Shown here: piece after piece, positions 63,207 to 64,000 of the stretch
Layout of the letters: the number at the start of each line of letters is the position of its first letter
Position numbering within the stretch: the stretch's first letter is position 1
Assembly: GCA_031763025.1 (NCBI GenBank)
Contig: JASSKH010000026.1
Span: forward strand, 7,800,408-7,864,407
Source of the DNA: Macrocystis pyrifera
Taxonomy: Eukaryota; Sar; Phaeophyceae; Laminariales; Laminariaceae
Length of the DNA stretch: 64,000 nt
Direction of reading: 5' to 3'
Made by a program: the position numbers and the translations under genes
The notes under the pieces: model-generated
Databases searched by the model: none
What the model was told of the DNA's origin: nothing
What the model saw: the letters and a program-made list of their open reading frames with translations, nothing else

Positions 63207-63765
63207 GGGGTGGTGGTGGTGGTGGTGGTGGTGGAAGTGGTGGTGGTGCTGCTGCTGGTGGGGGTGGTGGTGGTGGTGGTGTGGAAGTGGTGGTGGTGGT
63301 GCTGCTATTATGCATGGTACCGTCTCGGCGGCACACCATGGACGAGCGGCGCAATAGGCCATACTCCGTGTGAGGTACATACGTACTACGACGTACAGGT
63401 GTGGTAGGAGTACCTCGTACCTGATACGGAGTAAACGGTACCAGCAGGTACATGATCGTCCGTCTATGTTGTAGTGCCGGTATGCGCCAGCCAACATAAT
63501 GGCGGCACTGTAGAGAGAGAGGCAACCGACACTACCCCGCACATATACTGCCACACCACCGACTGATCCCATCCGTGCCAATCGATTTCACAGCAGCACC
63601 ATATAATAGTCGTAGTCGTAGCCGGCAGCGGACACTGCTCTATCGACACTACATGACAGGAGGACGACAACTACTCTGAACTACTGAAGTCGCAACTACC
63701 GGAATCGAAGCAAGAAGACGAGGCGTGAACGTGATATGCTTGATACCACGAAAGTTATTTTGGCA
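62725..63765. other. First intron of the MFS gene
   Basis: Family D-like hairpins at about 62845-62910 and 63035-63105, (CTG)n at 63150-63204 and (GGT)n at 63206-63302. No second exon recognised. Confidence 0.55.
63150..63302. repeat. (CTG)n and (GGT)n tracts
   Basis: About 18 CTG units followed by interrupted GGT units. Confidence 0.97.
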
Positions 63766-63768
63766 CCA

Positions 63769-63873
63769 TTACGGGGACCATAGTAAATAGGACCTACGGT
63801 ACACATAAAAACGTATATATTTCCATATTTTTCACCAACAATATTTGGTCCTATTTACTATGGCCCCCCGTAC
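63769..63873. mobile_element. MITE-A copy 20
   Basis: TTACGGGGACCATAG...GGCCCCCCGTAC; right border TA, left border CA. Confidence 0.92.
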
Positions 63874-64000
63874 TAGACGAGTCTTCGCGCCCGTATCGTA
63901 CACCAGGTACGCGCATATCACACGACGAGGTATCAGTACGTACAGCAGTACCTGTAGGAGTACAAAGTTCTGCTTCCGCGAGTATTCTTAAGTATTTCGA

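Overview
The window is nuclear DNA from a eukaryote with large introns. Genes are spread over many exons with GT/AG boundaries, coding exons are GC-rich with long Gln, Ala, Ser, Pro and Gly runs, and introns are full of short transposons, minisatellites and homopolymers. Two 100-base runs of N mark assembly gaps. This style best fits a multicellular stramenopile, most likely a brown alga; that is an inference from style and not from a diagnostic gene.

Layout. From 1 to about 25 kb I find no convincing host gene. This part holds minisatellites, a decayed Ty3/gypsy-like retrotransposon (about 4.6-6.9 kb, ending at an assembly gap), many copies of a palindromic MITE with 27-bp terminal repeats, three copies of a tRNA-derived SINE with A-rich tails, and several smaller hairpin families. 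From about 25.1 to 29.6 kb on the minus strand lies a two-domain AAA+ ATPase of the CDC48/AFG2 (SPATA5) type, with four supported splice junctions and both ATPase modules readable. Head to head with it, about 0.3 kb away, starts a 29-kb gene on the plus strand (about 29.9-59.2 kb). Its exons match TRAPPC11 (foie-gras and gryzun domains) from the N-terminus to the last residues before the stop. At 62.5 kb begins an MFS transporter of the HIAT1/MFSD14 type; only its first exon is inside the window.

Roles. TRAPPC11 is a subunit of the TRAPPIII tethering complex (ER-Golgi and autophagy traffic). AFG2-type ATPases recycle factors from pre-60S ribosomes. The two share a short divergent promoter region but have no known joint pathway.

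Most unusual features. (1) Three exons of the TRAPPC11 gene have partial copies of their own edge, splice site included, in the neighbouring intron. (2) The reading frame changes at homopolymer or triplet runs inside otherwise well conserved exons, in both large genes. (3) A dispersed ~400-bp repeat has a fixed 3' end, variable 5' truncation and a C-rich tail, like a non-LTR retroposon with an odd tail. (4) The MITE has inserted into itself twice; one nested pair is readable enough to show a TA target duplication. (5) The second assembly gap falls where about 290 residues of TRAPPC11 should be encoded.
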